Positions 9,037 to 16,825 of a stretch of 64,000 bases of DNA are shown one piece after another. The notes beneath the pieces are model-generated. The model ran no database searches, was not told the origin of the DNA, and was given only the letters and a program-made list of their open reading frames with translations. Made by a program: the position numbers and the translations under genes. How positions within the stretch are numbered: the first letter of the stretch is position 1; every line of letters starts with the position of its first letter. The DNA is from Ardenticatenaceae bacterium (lineage in GTDB: Bacteria; Chloroflexota; Anaerolineae; Promineifilales; Promineifilaceae): the NCBI GenBank assembly GCA_020634245.1, contig JACKCC010000008.1, positions 186,001 through 250,000 of the forward strand, read 5' to 3'.

Positions 9037-10341
9037 TCACTCAACAAATGCCACTTGCAGCGTGTGCGTGGCACAGGAAATGCAGGGATCATAAGCGCGG
9101 ACGAGCATCTCCAGCGCCAGCTTGATACCATCCGGCGGCCGATCCAGCACATGAGGCAGCAGCGCCCGCATGTCGGCTTCGATGTTGGCCAGGTTTTGCG
9201 CCGTGGGAATGACGCAGTTGGCTTCAGCAATCATCCCGCCCTTGATTTCGTACTCGTGGTAGAGGGTTCCCCGCGGCGCTTCGACCGCGCCAACGCCCAT
9301 CCCGGAAAGGCGGCCCGGTTTGACCGGCGGCTCCGGTTTGATGCCGTCGGTGAGGAGCTGCTGGATGAGGGTAACGGCCGTTTCCAGACAATGCACCATC
9401 TCCACCACCTGCGCCAGCGAAATCAAATACGAATTCTGGCTGCCCGGCGCGAGATGCAGAGTCTGAGCCGCCGCCTGCGCCTGGGGATGCAGCCGGTCAT
9501 CATTCAAATTAAACCGGGCCAGCGCGCCAACCATGTACGAATCTCGCCGGTGGCGGGCGCGTTTGGCCGTCGAATGGGACACCTGAAACTCATTCGTCAC
9601 CTGGCGGTACTGCGTCACCGGCCACGTCCCGCCGTCACTGCTGGCAATCGTGTCACCCATAAACTCGTACCCTTCCGTCGGGCGCAGAGCCAGATACTCG
9701 GTTTCGCGGGCAAAGGTTGGCAGCGCCAGTTCCTTAAACAGAGCCACCGTGTCGGCCATATCCGCCCGCATCGCTTCCAGCCGCTCGCCCAGCGCTTCCA
9801 GTTCGGCTGCCGTTGGGAAGTGGGTGAATCCGCCCACCGTCATGGCTATGGGATGCGTGTGGCGGCCGCCGATGGCGGCACACAGGTCGCCAGCCACGTT
9901 CTTCATCCGCAGCGCCCGCGTAACAACTTCCGGCTGTGTGGCGGCCAGGGGCAGCACACTGCCCAACCCCAGCAAATCAGGGGCGACGAGCATGTAGGTG
10001 TGCAAAATATGGCTATCGAGGATTTCGCCGCAGAAGTTCAGTTGGCGCAGCAGCGTCGTCTGGGGGCTGGGCACGATGTCCAGCGCCTGTTCAACGGCTC
10101 GCAGCGAAGCAGTCGCGTGAGCTACGGCGCAAATCCCGCAAATGCGTGATGCTAACAGGGGCGCCTGGGTATACGGCCGTCCCCGCAGCATCGCCTCCAT
10201 AAAACGCGGCGCTTCCACAATTTGCAGGTCGCACTGCTCGATGATGCCGTTACGCACATCCACTACAATATTGCCGTGCCCTTCCACCCGCGTCAGATGG
10301 TGGACATCAATCCGGGTTGTAGGCGTTGTCATCGTTGTCAT
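9037..10341 (-). CDS. hydA: Group 3b [NiFe]-hydrogenase large (alpha) subunit
   Basis: Catalytic subunit that splits or forms H2 at a Ni-Fe site. The 434-residue protein carries the N-terminal nickel motif RICGICAVAHA (near residue 66) and the C-terminal motif DPCISCATH, followed by an 8-residue tail that could be removed on maturation. It is the last gene of a four-gene run whose order (4Fe-4S beta, FAD/NAD gamma, small delta, large alpha) is that of the hydBGDA sulfhydrogenase operon of Pyrococcus and of other group 3b enzymes. It starts one base after the hydD stop. The enzyme is expected in the cytoplasm and to exchange electrons between H2 and NADP(H) or NAD(H). No maturation protease or hyp gene is seen in the window. 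Confidence 0.95.
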   Translation of the reverse strand: MTTMTTPTTRIDVHHLTRVEGHGNIVVDVRNGIIEQCDLQIVEAPRFMEAMLRGRPYTQAPLLASRICGICAVAHATASLRAVEQALDIVPSPQTTLLRQLNFCGEILDSHILHTYMLVAPDLLGLGSVLPLAATQPEVVTRALRMKNVAGDLCAAIGGRHTHPIAMTVGGFTHFPTAAELEALGERLEAMRADMADTVALFKELALPTFARETEYLALRPTEGYEFMGDTIASSDGGTWPVTQYRQVTNEFQVSHSTAKRARHRRDSYMVGALARFNLNDDRLHPQAQAAAQTLHLAPGSQNSYLISLAQVVEMVHCLETAVTLIQQLLTDGIKPEPPVKPGRLSGMGVGAVEAPRGTLYHEYEIKGGMIAEANCVIPTAQNLANIEADMRALLPHVLDRPPDGIKLALEMLVRAYDPCISCATHTLQVAFVE

Positions 10342-10342
10342 C

Positions 10343-11095
10343 TTACGCCGCCTCCTTTTCGGCCAGGGCGTAGGTCAAAAACAGGCTGGCGGCATCGGCA
10401 AACGCGCCATCGTCCAGGCCGTGCTCCAGCAGCGCTGCCTTCAGCCAGTTGATATTGGGGTCGGCAATCAATCCACGGCAGCCCAGGCAGCCCAGCCCAT
10501 TGCTGGGACAAATCGCTGCACAGCCGGCCCGCGTCACCGCCCCTAGACAAGGCTGGCCATCCCCGACCACGCAGCCGTTTTCCCGCAGTTTGCACTCGGC
10601 GCAGACCGGGTAATCGGGTAACTGCGGTCGGCGGTTTTGCAGCAGCAACTTGACGGTGCGCACCAACTCTTCCCGGTCAATCGGGCAGCCAGGAATAACG
10701 GCGTCCACCGGAATGATGGCGCTGATAGGCTGGGCCGCACTGCTTTCGTGAAATTTGCCGGCATTACCATAGACATAACGGCGCACAATTTCCAACGGCT
10801 GCCAGTTGCGGATGGCATTGACGCCGCCCAGATGGGCACACGCGCCCAGGGCTACCACAAGCTGTGCCCGCTCCCGGATGGCCAGAAGTCGGGCCTCATC
10901 GCCGGTTCGGGTACAGGAACCTTCCACAAAGGCGATCTGGTAATCATCCCCCAATTCGCTCATCGCTTCGCGGAACTGCACGATTTCCACCGCATCCAGC
11001 AGGTCGAGATGGGTTTGCAGGGCGTCAATCACCGTTAGCTGGCAGCCCTCGCAGCCGGTAAAATCAAAAAAGGCAATCTTGGGTTTGGCGCTCAT
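10343..11095 (-). CDS. hydD: Group 3b [NiFe]-hydrogenase small (delta) subunit
   Basis: Iron-sulfur subunit carrying electrons from the Ni-Fe site. The start at ATG 11095 (MSAKPKIAFFDFTGCEGCQ) overlaps the hydG stop by one base, indicating translational coupling. The proximal cluster ligands are CEGCQ, then GSCTRTGDE and PGCPIDREE. The C-terminal part has further cysteine groups (CAECKLREN, CLGAVTRAGC, CPSNGLGCLGC) for additional clusters, the pattern of the cytoplasmic small subunit of groups 3b and 3d. Length 250 residues. There is no twin-arginine signal, consistent with a cytoplasmic enzyme. Confidence 0.94.
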   Translation of the reverse strand: MSAKPKIAFFDFTGCEGCQLTVIDALQTHLDLLDAVEIVQFREAMSELGDDYQIAFVEGSCTRTGDEARLLAIRERAQLVVALGACAHLGGVNAIRNWQPLEIVRRYVYGNAGKFHESSAAQPISAIIPVDAVIPGCPIDREELVRTVKLLLQNRRPQLPDYPVCAECKLRENGCVVGDGQPCLGAVTRAGCAAICPSNGLGCLGCRGLIADPNINWLKAALLEHGLDDGAFADAASLFLTYALAEKEAA

Positions 11096-11946
11096 CACAA
11101 GGCCTCCTCCAGATGTTTGATCTGGGAATAGGCAAAGCAGGGGCCAGCCTGGCAGGTGTAAACGTGATTCATCTGGCAGTGGCCGCATTTACCCACACCG
11201 CACTTCATCCGCCGCTCCAGGCTGAGCCAGATGTTGCCTTCGCGCAGCCCCTTGCCCAACAGTTCCAACAAAACATAGCGATACATGACCGGCGGTCCGA
11301 CGGTGATGGCGACGGTGTTGGGGGCATAAATCTGGATGCCGGGAACCAGGGTCGTGATCACGCCGACGTGGCCTGTCCAGTTTTCATCTGGCCGGTCCAC
11401 GGTGATGTGCAGTTCGACGTCATCTCGCGCGCGCCAGGCGGCCAACTCATCGGTAAACAGCAGTTCGGACGGATGGCGCGCGCCATAGAGGATGATCACC
11501 CGGCCAAAATTGCTCCGTTCATCCAGCACCTGATTGATGAGTGAGCGCAGGGGAGCCAGCCCCAGTCCGCCGGGCATGAAGAGGATGTCTTTGCCCCAAA
11601 AGCGTTTGATGGGAAAACCGTGGCCAAACGGGCCGCGAATGCCCAGGGATTCGCCGGGCGTCAAGGTGTGCAGCGCGCCGGTCAAATCACCGGCCTGGCG
11701 GACGCAAATCTCGAAGGTGCCGTTGCTGCGGCTGGGCGAGGAAGAGATACTGATGGGCGCTTCGCCGATGCCCAGCAGGGAGACCTGAACGAATTGGCCC
11801 GGCTCGTGGTCGAGGGAGAGGCCGTCGGGCAGTTCGAGGGTGAAGAGTTTTTCCAGCCTGGTTAACGGCCGTACCGCCACCACCCGCGCCATCGTCGGCA
11901 AATAAATCGAGGAGTCGGTGAGTCTTTCTCGCAGATAGGTACTCAT
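11095..11946 (-). CDS. hydG: Group 3b hydrogenase gamma subunit, FAD/NAD(P)-binding reductase
   Basis: Ferredoxin-NADP reductase-like subunit of about 283 residues. Its ATG at 11946 overlaps the hydB stop as ATGA. The FAD region (residues 30-110) is followed by an NAD(P)-binding core with MPGGLGLAPLRS. A C-terminal [2Fe-2S] motif (CGVGKCGHC, then a cysteine 11 residues later in YTCQAGP) resembles that of dihydroorotate dehydrogenase electron-transfer subunits. It passes electrons between NAD(P)H and the hydrogenase clusters. A longer open frame extends upstream inside hydB, but the 4-base overlap and the conserved beginning at MSTYLRERL support the short start. Confidence 0.93.
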   Translation of the reverse strand: MSTYLRERLTDSSIYLPTMARVVAVRPLTRLEKLFTLELPDGLSLDHEPGQFVQVSLLGIGEAPISISSSPSRSNGTFEICVRQAGDLTGALHTLTPGESLGIRGPFGHGFPIKRFWGKDILFMPGGLGLAPLRSLINQVLDERSNFGRVIILYGARHPSELLFTDELAAWRARDDVELHITVDRPDENWTGHVGVITTLVPGIQIYAPNTVAITVGPPVMYRYVLLELLGKGLREGNIWLSLERRMKCGVGKCGHCQMNHVYTCQAGPCFAYSQIKHLEEAL

Positions 11947-13013
11947 CGCATCGCCTCCCGGCGCTGGGGGGAAACGGCCGTATGCTGAACGGCCGTGCGC
12001 TGCCGGTGCAATTTGTTCAACACGTCCACCGGCTTGATGTGCACCAGACAGGATCGCGCACAGCGGCCGCAGCCCACACACCCCATCATTCCTGCGGCTT
12101 CCATTTGATACTTGTACTTACGGTTAAACCGGTGCCGCTGGCGGGCCGCCCGCCCCTGGCGAAAATCATGCCCGCCGGCCACGCTGGCAAATTGCGCAAA
12201 CTGGCATGAATCCCACACCCGCACCCGGCTTCCATTAAGCAGCGAGAAATCCACATCATCGACTACATTAAAACAGGTGCAGGTGGGGCAAACCAACGTA
12301 CACGCGCCGCAGCCCAGGCATTGTTCGCCTACGGCCGTCCACACCTGGCTGCGGGTGCTGACGGCCAGCAAACTGGGCAGTTCGGTCACATCTGCTTCCA
12401 GCCGGTAGGGGAAGCGCGGCCATTTTTCGGTCATCGTTTGATTGAACTGGTGGTAGTCAACGGCCGTTGCCTCCCGCACCGCGGCCATACCATCCAACAA
12501 GCTGGCCCCCTTCTCCGACCCAACTTCCAGCGCCAAATCAGAACCCAGGTCGGTAAGGTGCAAATCAAAAGCATCAGGCACAACCAATGTACCCATGTCT
12601 TTGCAAAACGCGTCTTCCGAGCAAGGCTGGAGGCATTCCAGGCTGACGATGGTCGTGTTGCGGCGGCGGGTCTGGTAATGTTGATCGGCCGGGTCGGCGC
12701 CAAAAAAGTGATCGAGCAGGGCAATGGCATGCAGGTCACAGGTATGGACGCCGAAGATGAGGAACGGCCGTTCCTCCCAAACCGGTTCCGCCCCATTGCC
12801 ATCAAAGCGAAGCAGCGTTTCCCGTGGCGGCAGAAGCACCTTCTTGGGCGGCAAAAGCGTCGTCGCATATCCCAGGTCCAGCTCTTCCGCCGCCTGAATT
12901 TCGGTAAAAACGGTTCCGCCCGGTCGGGTCACCGGCCCAATCACTTGATACGATGCGCTCAGTTTTTCGATCCAGGCCGACAGGGCTGTTTTAGAAATAA
13001 TCTTGAGAGTCAT
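11943..13013 (-). CDS. hydB: Group 3b hydrogenase beta subunit, 4Fe-4S protein
   Basis: First gene of the hydBGDA set; 356 residues from ATG 13013, which has AGGAG about 9 bases upstream. The N-terminal two-thirds resembles the hydrogenase/sulfur reductase beta family, including the CDLHAIALLDHFFG segment. Two ferredoxin-like motifs are visible near the C terminus: CLGCGACTLVCPTCTC and CVGCGRCARSC. It forms the electron entry/exit arm between the gamma flavoprotein and the catalytic dimer. Some group 3b enzymes also reduce polysulfide through this subunit, which cannot be decided here. Confidence 0.92.
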   Translation of the reverse strand: MTLKIISKTALSAWIEKLSASYQVIGPVTRPGGTVFTEIQAAEELDLGYATTLLPPKKVLLPPRETLLRFDGNGAEPVWEERPFLIFGVHTCDLHAIALLDHFFGADPADQHYQTRRRNTTIVSLECLQPCSEDAFCKDMGTLVVPDAFDLHLTDLGSDLALEVGSEKGASLLDGMAAVREATAVDYHQFNQTMTEKWPRFPYRLEADVTELPSLLAVSTRSQVWTAVGEQCLGCGACTLVCPTCTCFNVVDDVDFSLLNGSRVRVWDSCQFAQFASVAGGHDFRQGRAARQRHRFNRKYKYQMEAAGMMGCVGCGRCARSCLVHIKPVDVLNKLHRQRTAVQHTAVSPQRREAMR

Positions 13014-13036
13014 CTTATGGCTCCTATTAAAACAGT

Positions 13037-13094
13037 CCACAGATTACACAGATTTCGTAGATAATATAATCTGTGCAATCTGCGAAATCTGTGG
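13037..13094. repeat. Palindromic intergenic repeat upstream of hydB
   Basis: Arms beginning CCACAGATTACACAGATTT and ending AAATCTGTGG face each other around an AT-rich centre, giving a long imperfect hairpin. It lies between the NuoI-like ferredoxin gene and hydB, so it may separate the group 4 and group 3b transcripts. Confidence 0.65.
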
Positions 13095-13117
13095 ATTTTT
13101 TGGTACTGAGCTTGCAC

Positions 13118-13513
13118 TCATGCCGTCTCCTTGAGCGCCTCCTGCACATCTGCTTCACTGCCGAAAAAGATGGCAAAAGGCTCCCGGTTCAACGCCGCCA
13201 ATTCCCAATCCGATGACGACAGCGACAGGCAGCCCTGGCGGCAGCTCTGCACACATTGGGCGCAAAACGTACAGCGGTCGGCGAGATAGTGGACGACGAA
13301 CCGTTTGGCCTTCTTGTCCAGCACAATAACCTCGATGGCCTGAGCCGGGCAGTCAATCGCGCACAAACCGCAGCCGGTACAAGATGAGGAATTCCATTGC
13401 AGCATGCCCCGCAGCCGGTCTGGCGCTGGCTGCCGTTCAAACGGGTAGCGCTCCGTTATCGGCCGCTGGAAGAACGAAGTTGAAATATCTTTTAGCATAA
13501 TTCCCGGTCTCAT
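13118..13513 (-). CDS. NuoI/EchF-like 2x[4Fe-4S] ferredoxin subunit of the membrane hydrogenase
   Basis: A small polyferredoxin of 131 residues. The first motif, CTGCGLCAIDCPAQAIE, is canonical; the second, CTFCAQCVQSCRQGC, keeps four cysteines but lacks the usual proline. NuoI-type subunits wire the hydrogenase small subunit to soluble ferredoxin at the membrane face. ATG 13513 is preferred because AAGGAG lies just upstream; an in-frame ATG at 13564 would add 17 residues encoded by the neighbouring repeat. It follows the NuoH-like gene after two palindromic repeats and ends the group 4 gene set. Confidence 0.85.
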   Translation of the reverse strand: MRPGIMLKDISTSFFQRPITERYPFERQPAPDRLRGMLQWNSSSCTGCGLCAIDCPAQAIEVIVLDKKAKRFVVHYLADRCTFCAQCVQSCRQGCLSLSSSDWELAALNREPFAIFFGSEADVQEALKETA

Positions 13514-13526
13514 CACCCATCTCCTT

Positions 13527-13680
13527 CGTAAATCGAATTGATAATTCGATACGCGATTTGTCAAATCGCGCTACGGTTTTCGTTTATGGTGGCGTGTACC
13601 ACACATGATATCTCCTCCGTAAATCGAATTGCTAATTCGGCGAACTATCGTTCGATACGCGATTTAGCAAATCGCGCTAC
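13527..13680. repeat. Two copies of an AAATCGCG palindromic repeat
   Basis: Copies at 13527-13574 and 13618-13680 share CGTAAATCGAATTG, TAATTCG, ATACGCGATTT and AAATCGCGCTAC. Each contains the palindrome GCGATTTnnCAAATCGC or a close variant. A third, shorter copy (GCGATTTGGCAAATCGC) lies at 25357-25383 before pstB. The first copy abuts the Shine-Dalgarno of the ferredoxin gene. These are dispersed intergenic repeats of REP or MITE type. Confidence 0.75.
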
Positions 13681-13687
13681 AGCATCC

Positions 13688-14602
13688 TTAAACCAACCAG
13701 ATCACAATCGCCCACTGCACCAAAACCAGCAGCACCCCGTACCGCCACCAAAGGCCGACTGTCTGGTCTATGCGCAGCCGGGTGAACAGCGCCTGCAAGC
13801 CAACCATAACCAGCAGCAGCGCCAGCGTTTTGACCACGAAGAGCAAAGGATTGGCTACGCCGCCCAGGTAAAAAGCGGCGACCAGTGTCAATCCAATGAC
13901 CATCTCCACCCCTTTGCCCAGGCGGAACAGGGCCAGCCCACGCCCGCTGTACTCGGTCAGCGCCCCGGCGACGATTTCGGTTTCCGCTTCCGGGGCATCG
14001 AAGGGGGGCAGCTCCAGCTTGCCCATCAGCCCGATGATGGCCACCAGGAAGCCGATGGGTTGGGTCAGCAGCAGCCAACGGCCGTTTCCATACCCCACAA
14101 TCTCGCTAATCTGCCAGCTACCGGCAGCGATGGCCGGTCCCAGCAGCGCCAGCAAAAAAGGCGCTTCGTAGGAAAAAAGCTGGGTCAACGTACGCGTCGC
14201 CCCAACTAACGAAAACCGGTCCAGTGTATTGGCCCCGGCCAGCCCCATGCACAAGGTCAGCAGGCTGAGCAAATACAGCGTGACGATGAGATCGCCGGGG
14301 AAGCTGTAGGCTGGTGGCAGTCCGGGCAGGGGGACATACAGGGCGGCAGTCAGCCCCCCGGTCAGGGCAATGATGGGCAGGGCGATGAAGAGACGGCCGT
14401 TCACCCCTTCCGGTGATACTTCCTCTTTAGCCAGCAGTTTCACCACATCGGCCAGCGGCTGGAACCAGCGCGGCCCGATCCGGTTCTGGAACTGGGCCAG
14501 CAGCTTGCGGTCAATCCATTCATAAACCAGGCCGCTGGCCAGCAAAAACAGGCCGCTGGGGAAGAAAAAAATAGCCGAAAGATCAGTCAATACGTCCATC
14601 AT
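13688..14602 (-). CDS. NuoH/EchB-like membrane subunit of group 4 hydrogenase
   Basis: Proton- or sodium-channel subunit homologous to complex I NuoH; 304 residues with about eight hydrophobic segments. Family hallmarks are YEWIDRKLLAQFQNRIGP near residue 27, an acidic loop with FDAPEAETEIVAGALTEY near residue 200, and charged residues in the helices. It anchors the peripheral hydrogenase arm and forms part of the path coupling electron transfer to ion movement. ATG 14602 or 14599 both fit. It directly follows the large-subunit gene. Confidence 0.93.
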   Translation of the reverse strand: MMDVLTDLSAIFFFPSGLFLLASGLVYEWIDRKLLAQFQNRIGPRWFQPLADVVKLLAKEEVSPEGVNGRLFIALPIIALTGGLTAALYVPLPGLPPAYSFPGDLIVTLYLLSLLTLCMGLAGANTLDRFSLVGATRTLTQLFSYEAPFLLALLGPAIAAGSWQISEIVGYGNGRWLLLTQPIGFLVAIIGLMGKLELPPFDAPEAETEIVAGALTEYSGRGLALFRLGKGVEMVIGLTLVAAFYLGGVANPLLFVVKTLALLLVMVGLQALFTRLRIDQTVGLWWRYGVLLVLVQWAIVIWLV

Positions 14603-14626
14603 ACAACTTTCCTATTTCATTCACTT

Positions 14627-15715
14627 TCACCGATCGTTGCAGGAAAAACAAGGATCAATACCCGCCAAAAGCATGGGTACGTCGGCCAGTTGGTGGCCCA
14701 CCGCCAGCTTGACGACCGAGGTCATGTTGCAAATGGTAGGTGTACGCGCCCGAATCCGTTCCGGCGTATCCGTGCCGTTGCTTTTGATGAAATAAAACAG
14801 TTCACCGCGCGGCGCTTCCACCCGGCTCACCGTTTCCCCGGCCTTGACCCGCCGGGGCATCCGCGTGGTCAGTTCACCCGGCGGCAGATTATCCAAAATC
14901 AGGTGGATGAGGCGGTAGCTCTCCATCAACTCCTTGATGCGCACCACGAAGCGTGCTTCCAGGTCACCGGCTTCGGCCAGGATCACTTCTGCCGGAAAAT
15001 CGACATAGGCAGCATAGGGAGCTTCCAAACGCACGTCGCGCAGCACATTAGAAGCGCGGGCTGTCGGTCCGACAACGCCCAACAGTTCGGCCTGCTGCCG
15101 GCTCATCACGCCAATGCCTCGCGTGCGCCCCAAAAAACCGGCATCGGTCGTCACCACATCCAGGTAATGGGCGGTGCGTTCTTGCAAAAAATCCAGGCCG
15201 CGGCGGATGGCCTGCGCCTGTTCTGTACCTACATCCCATTTCACGCCGCCCAGCACGTTGGCCGAATAGTTGACCCGATTGCCGGTCAGCGCTTCCAGCA
15301 CGTCCATGATGGTCTCGCGGTCGCGCCAACTGAACATGAAGAGCGTATCGAATCCGGCTTCGTGGGCGGCCACGCCCAGCCAGAGTAAATGGCTGTGGAT
15401 GCGCTCCAGTTCGGCCACCAGCGTGCGGATAGCCTGGGCACGTGGCGGCGCTTCGACTCCGGCCAGTTTTTCCACGCCCAGGCAGTAGGCGGTGGCGTGG
15501 ATGTGGGAGCAAATGCCGCAAATGCGCTCGAACAGGTACAGGTTTTGCACCCAGTTTTGCGCTTCGGCCAGCTTCTCGATGCCGCGATGGGCATAGCCCA
15601 GCCGCACTGCTGCCCCGGTGACGATTTCGCCTTCAACGGTGAAGCGAAAGTGGCCCGGTTCTTTTAACGCCGGATGCTGTGGGCCGATGGGAATGGTAAA
15701 TCGTTCTTTCTCCAT
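14627..15715 (-). CDS. Group 4 membrane-bound [NiFe]-hydrogenase large subunit (NuoD-like)
   Basis: Catalytic subunit of an energy-converting hydrogenase, 362 residues. The N-terminal motif ERICGICSHIHATAYC and the C-terminal motif DPCFSCNDR supply all four nickel-binding cysteines. True NuoD of complex I has lost these, so this is a hydrogenase. The protein stops exactly after DPCFSCNDR, so there is no C-terminal extension to be cleaved by a maturation protease, a situation known for CooH of the CO-induced hydrogenase. Neighbours are NuoC- and NuoH-like genes. It is expected at the cytoplasmic membrane face, coupling ferredoxin and H2 to ion transport. Confidence 0.94.
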   Translation of the reverse strand: MEKERFTIPIGPQHPALKEPGHFRFTVEGEIVTGAAVRLGYAHRGIEKLAEAQNWVQNLYLFERICGICSHIHATAYCLGVEKLAGVEAPPRAQAIRTLVAELERIHSHLLWLGVAAHEAGFDTLFMFSWRDRETIMDVLEALTGNRVNYSANVLGGVKWDVGTEQAQAIRRGLDFLQERTAHYLDVVTTDAGFLGRTRGIGVMSRQQAELLGVVGPTARASNVLRDVRLEAPYAAYVDFPAEVILAEAGDLEARFVVRIKELMESYRLIHLILDNLPPGELTTRMPRRVKAGETVSRVEAPRGELFYFIKSNGTDTPERIRARTPTICNMTSVVKLAVGHQLADVPMLLAGIDPCFSCNDR

Positions 15716-15764
15716 AACAGTAGTCTCCAGACTTCAGTCGAGTAGTCGGGTAGTCTTGTAGTCT

Positions 15765-16259
15765 CTAATCTCCAGCTCCTGAGCCGTTTCCACCGGCCAG
15801 AATACGGGCGTCGAAATCTTTGCGCAGGGGGTAGGTGGCGGCGGGCCAGTCGTCGGGCAGGTAGAGGTGGGGCGGGGCGGTCAGGCCAGTGATGGTGATG
15901 CCGAACATTTCGCTGAGTTCGCGTTCAAAGGGTTCGGCGCCGGGGATGATTTCGGTGAGGGTGGGCACGGCCGTATCCCCCCTTCCCACTCGCAACCGCA
16001 GCGTAATCACCGCCGCCGCCGCGCAAAAATGATAGAGCACTTCAAACCGGCCAGCTTCCACGCCCAGGTCCAGCCCGGTAACGGCTGCTAAATACCCCAG
16101 TCGTTTCACCCGCAGCGCCGTTACAATCGGCACCAGGTCTTCAATTCGGCTCAAATAAACGTCCAGGCGGTTGGGTTCCGGCTGCTCAACTTCGGTCACC
16201 CAGTCCCAGGAATGGACGATGTTACGGGCCAGGGTCAAGGCTTCTTCTGTGGTTATCAT
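15765..16259 (-). CDS. NuoC/EchD-like subunit of group 4 hydrogenase
   Basis: A 164-residue protein with the 30-kDa complex I subunit fold. The family signature GAEPFERELSEMFGITITG and the following YLPDDWPAATYPLRKDF are clear. It is a structural subunit next to the catalytic large subunit, with no cofactor. Its ATG overlaps the end of the NuoB-like gene by 4 bases. The very end (GGNGSGAGD) is low in complexity. Confidence 0.92.
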   Translation of the reverse strand: MITTEEALTLARNIVHSWDWVTEVEQPEPNRLDVYLSRIEDLVPIVTALRVKRLGYLAAVTGLDLGVEAGRFEVLYHFCAAAAVITLRLRVGRGDTAVPTLTEIIPGAEPFERELSEMFGITITGLTAPPHLYLPDDWPAATYPLRKDFDARILAGGNGSGAGD

Positions 16260-16774
16260 GGGTTTACAACCTCCTCATTTTGGGAGCGGCTCGTCCGCCC
16301 ATTGTGGTCTGGCAGGCTGGGTTCCACACCCTGCAAACTCGACAGCAGTTTAATCACCCCGTCAATAATCGCTTCCGGGCGGGGCGGGCAGCCCGGTATA
16401 TAGGCATCCACCGGAATCACCTGGTCCACGCCGCCCAGCGTGTTGTAGCAGTTCTGAAACGCGCCGCCGGAAAGGGCGCACGAGCCAACCGCCACCACAA
16501 ACTTTGGTTCCGGCATCTGGGCGTAAATGCGCTGTAATCGGTCGCGGGCCTGGCGTGTCACGGGCCGGTACGAGCAGTACGTCGGCATGGCGCGGGCGCC
16601 GCAGCTTGACGCCAAACGTTCCAGGTCATGGCGGGGCGTGATCGTGGCCAGAATTTCAATATCGCAGCCGTTGCAGGAGCCGCTGTTAAAGTGAATAACC
16701 CAGGGCGAATTGACCCGTGCCCAGGTTTTGATGCGGTCCATGATGGTCAGCCAGAAATGTTCTCTTTGATTCAT
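16256..16774 (-). CDS. NuoB/EchC-like small subunit of group 4 hydrogenase, with an internal out-of-frame stretch
   Basis: Small subunit holding the proximal [4Fe-4S] cluster: SGSCNGCDIEILA, then VGSCALSGGAF and PGCPPRPEA; 172 residues. About 18 residues encoded by 16562-16615 (near RLASSCGARAM) do not look like the family. Shifting frame there gives FGVKLRR.RHADVLLV, the expected sequence. One missing T near 16615 and two missing bases near 16565 would explain it and together restore the frame. The C-terminal 12 residues come from a repeat of the GCGGnnnCTCGTCCGC type (16281-16300). The gene looks functional apart from the compensated shift, which is probably a sequence error. Confidence 0.88.
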   Translation of the reverse strand: MNQREHFWLTIMDRIKTWARVNSPWVIHFNSGSCNGCDIEILATITPRHDLERLASSCGARAMPTYCSYRPVTRQARDRLQRIYAQMPEPKFVVAVGSCALSGGAFQNCYNTLGGVDQVIPVDAYIPGCPPRPEAIIDGVIKLLSSLQGVEPSLPDHNGRTSRSQNEEVVNP

Positions 16775-16786
16775 GTACTGCCTCTG

Positions 16787-16819
16787 AGACCTGCGAGGTT
16801 TTGAAAACCTCGCAGGTCT
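16787..16819. repeat. Perfect 33-bp palindrome in the group 4 operon
   Basis: Two perfect 16-base arms (AGACCTGCGAGGTTTT and its complement) surround a single G. It lies between the small membrane-protein gene and the NuoB-like gene and would make a strong hairpin in the mRNA. There is no T-run after it, so it may tune expression between operon segments or be a dispersed repeat. Confidence 0.8.
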
Positions 16820-16825
16820 GTTACC

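Noticed and set aside
9007..10149. Plus-strand frame of 380 codons
   Set aside because: Antisense to hydA, which has both nickel motifs; no motif in the frame itself.
13527..13680. Possible CRISPR-like array
   Set aside because: Only two copies, themselves palindromic, of unequal length, with no regular spacers and no cas genes.
14627..16774. NuoB/C/D genes as ordinary respiratory complex I
   Set aside because: The NuoD-like protein keeps all four nickel-binding cysteines, and the small subunit has the group 4 SGSCNGCDIEI motif; no NuoE/F/G genes are present.
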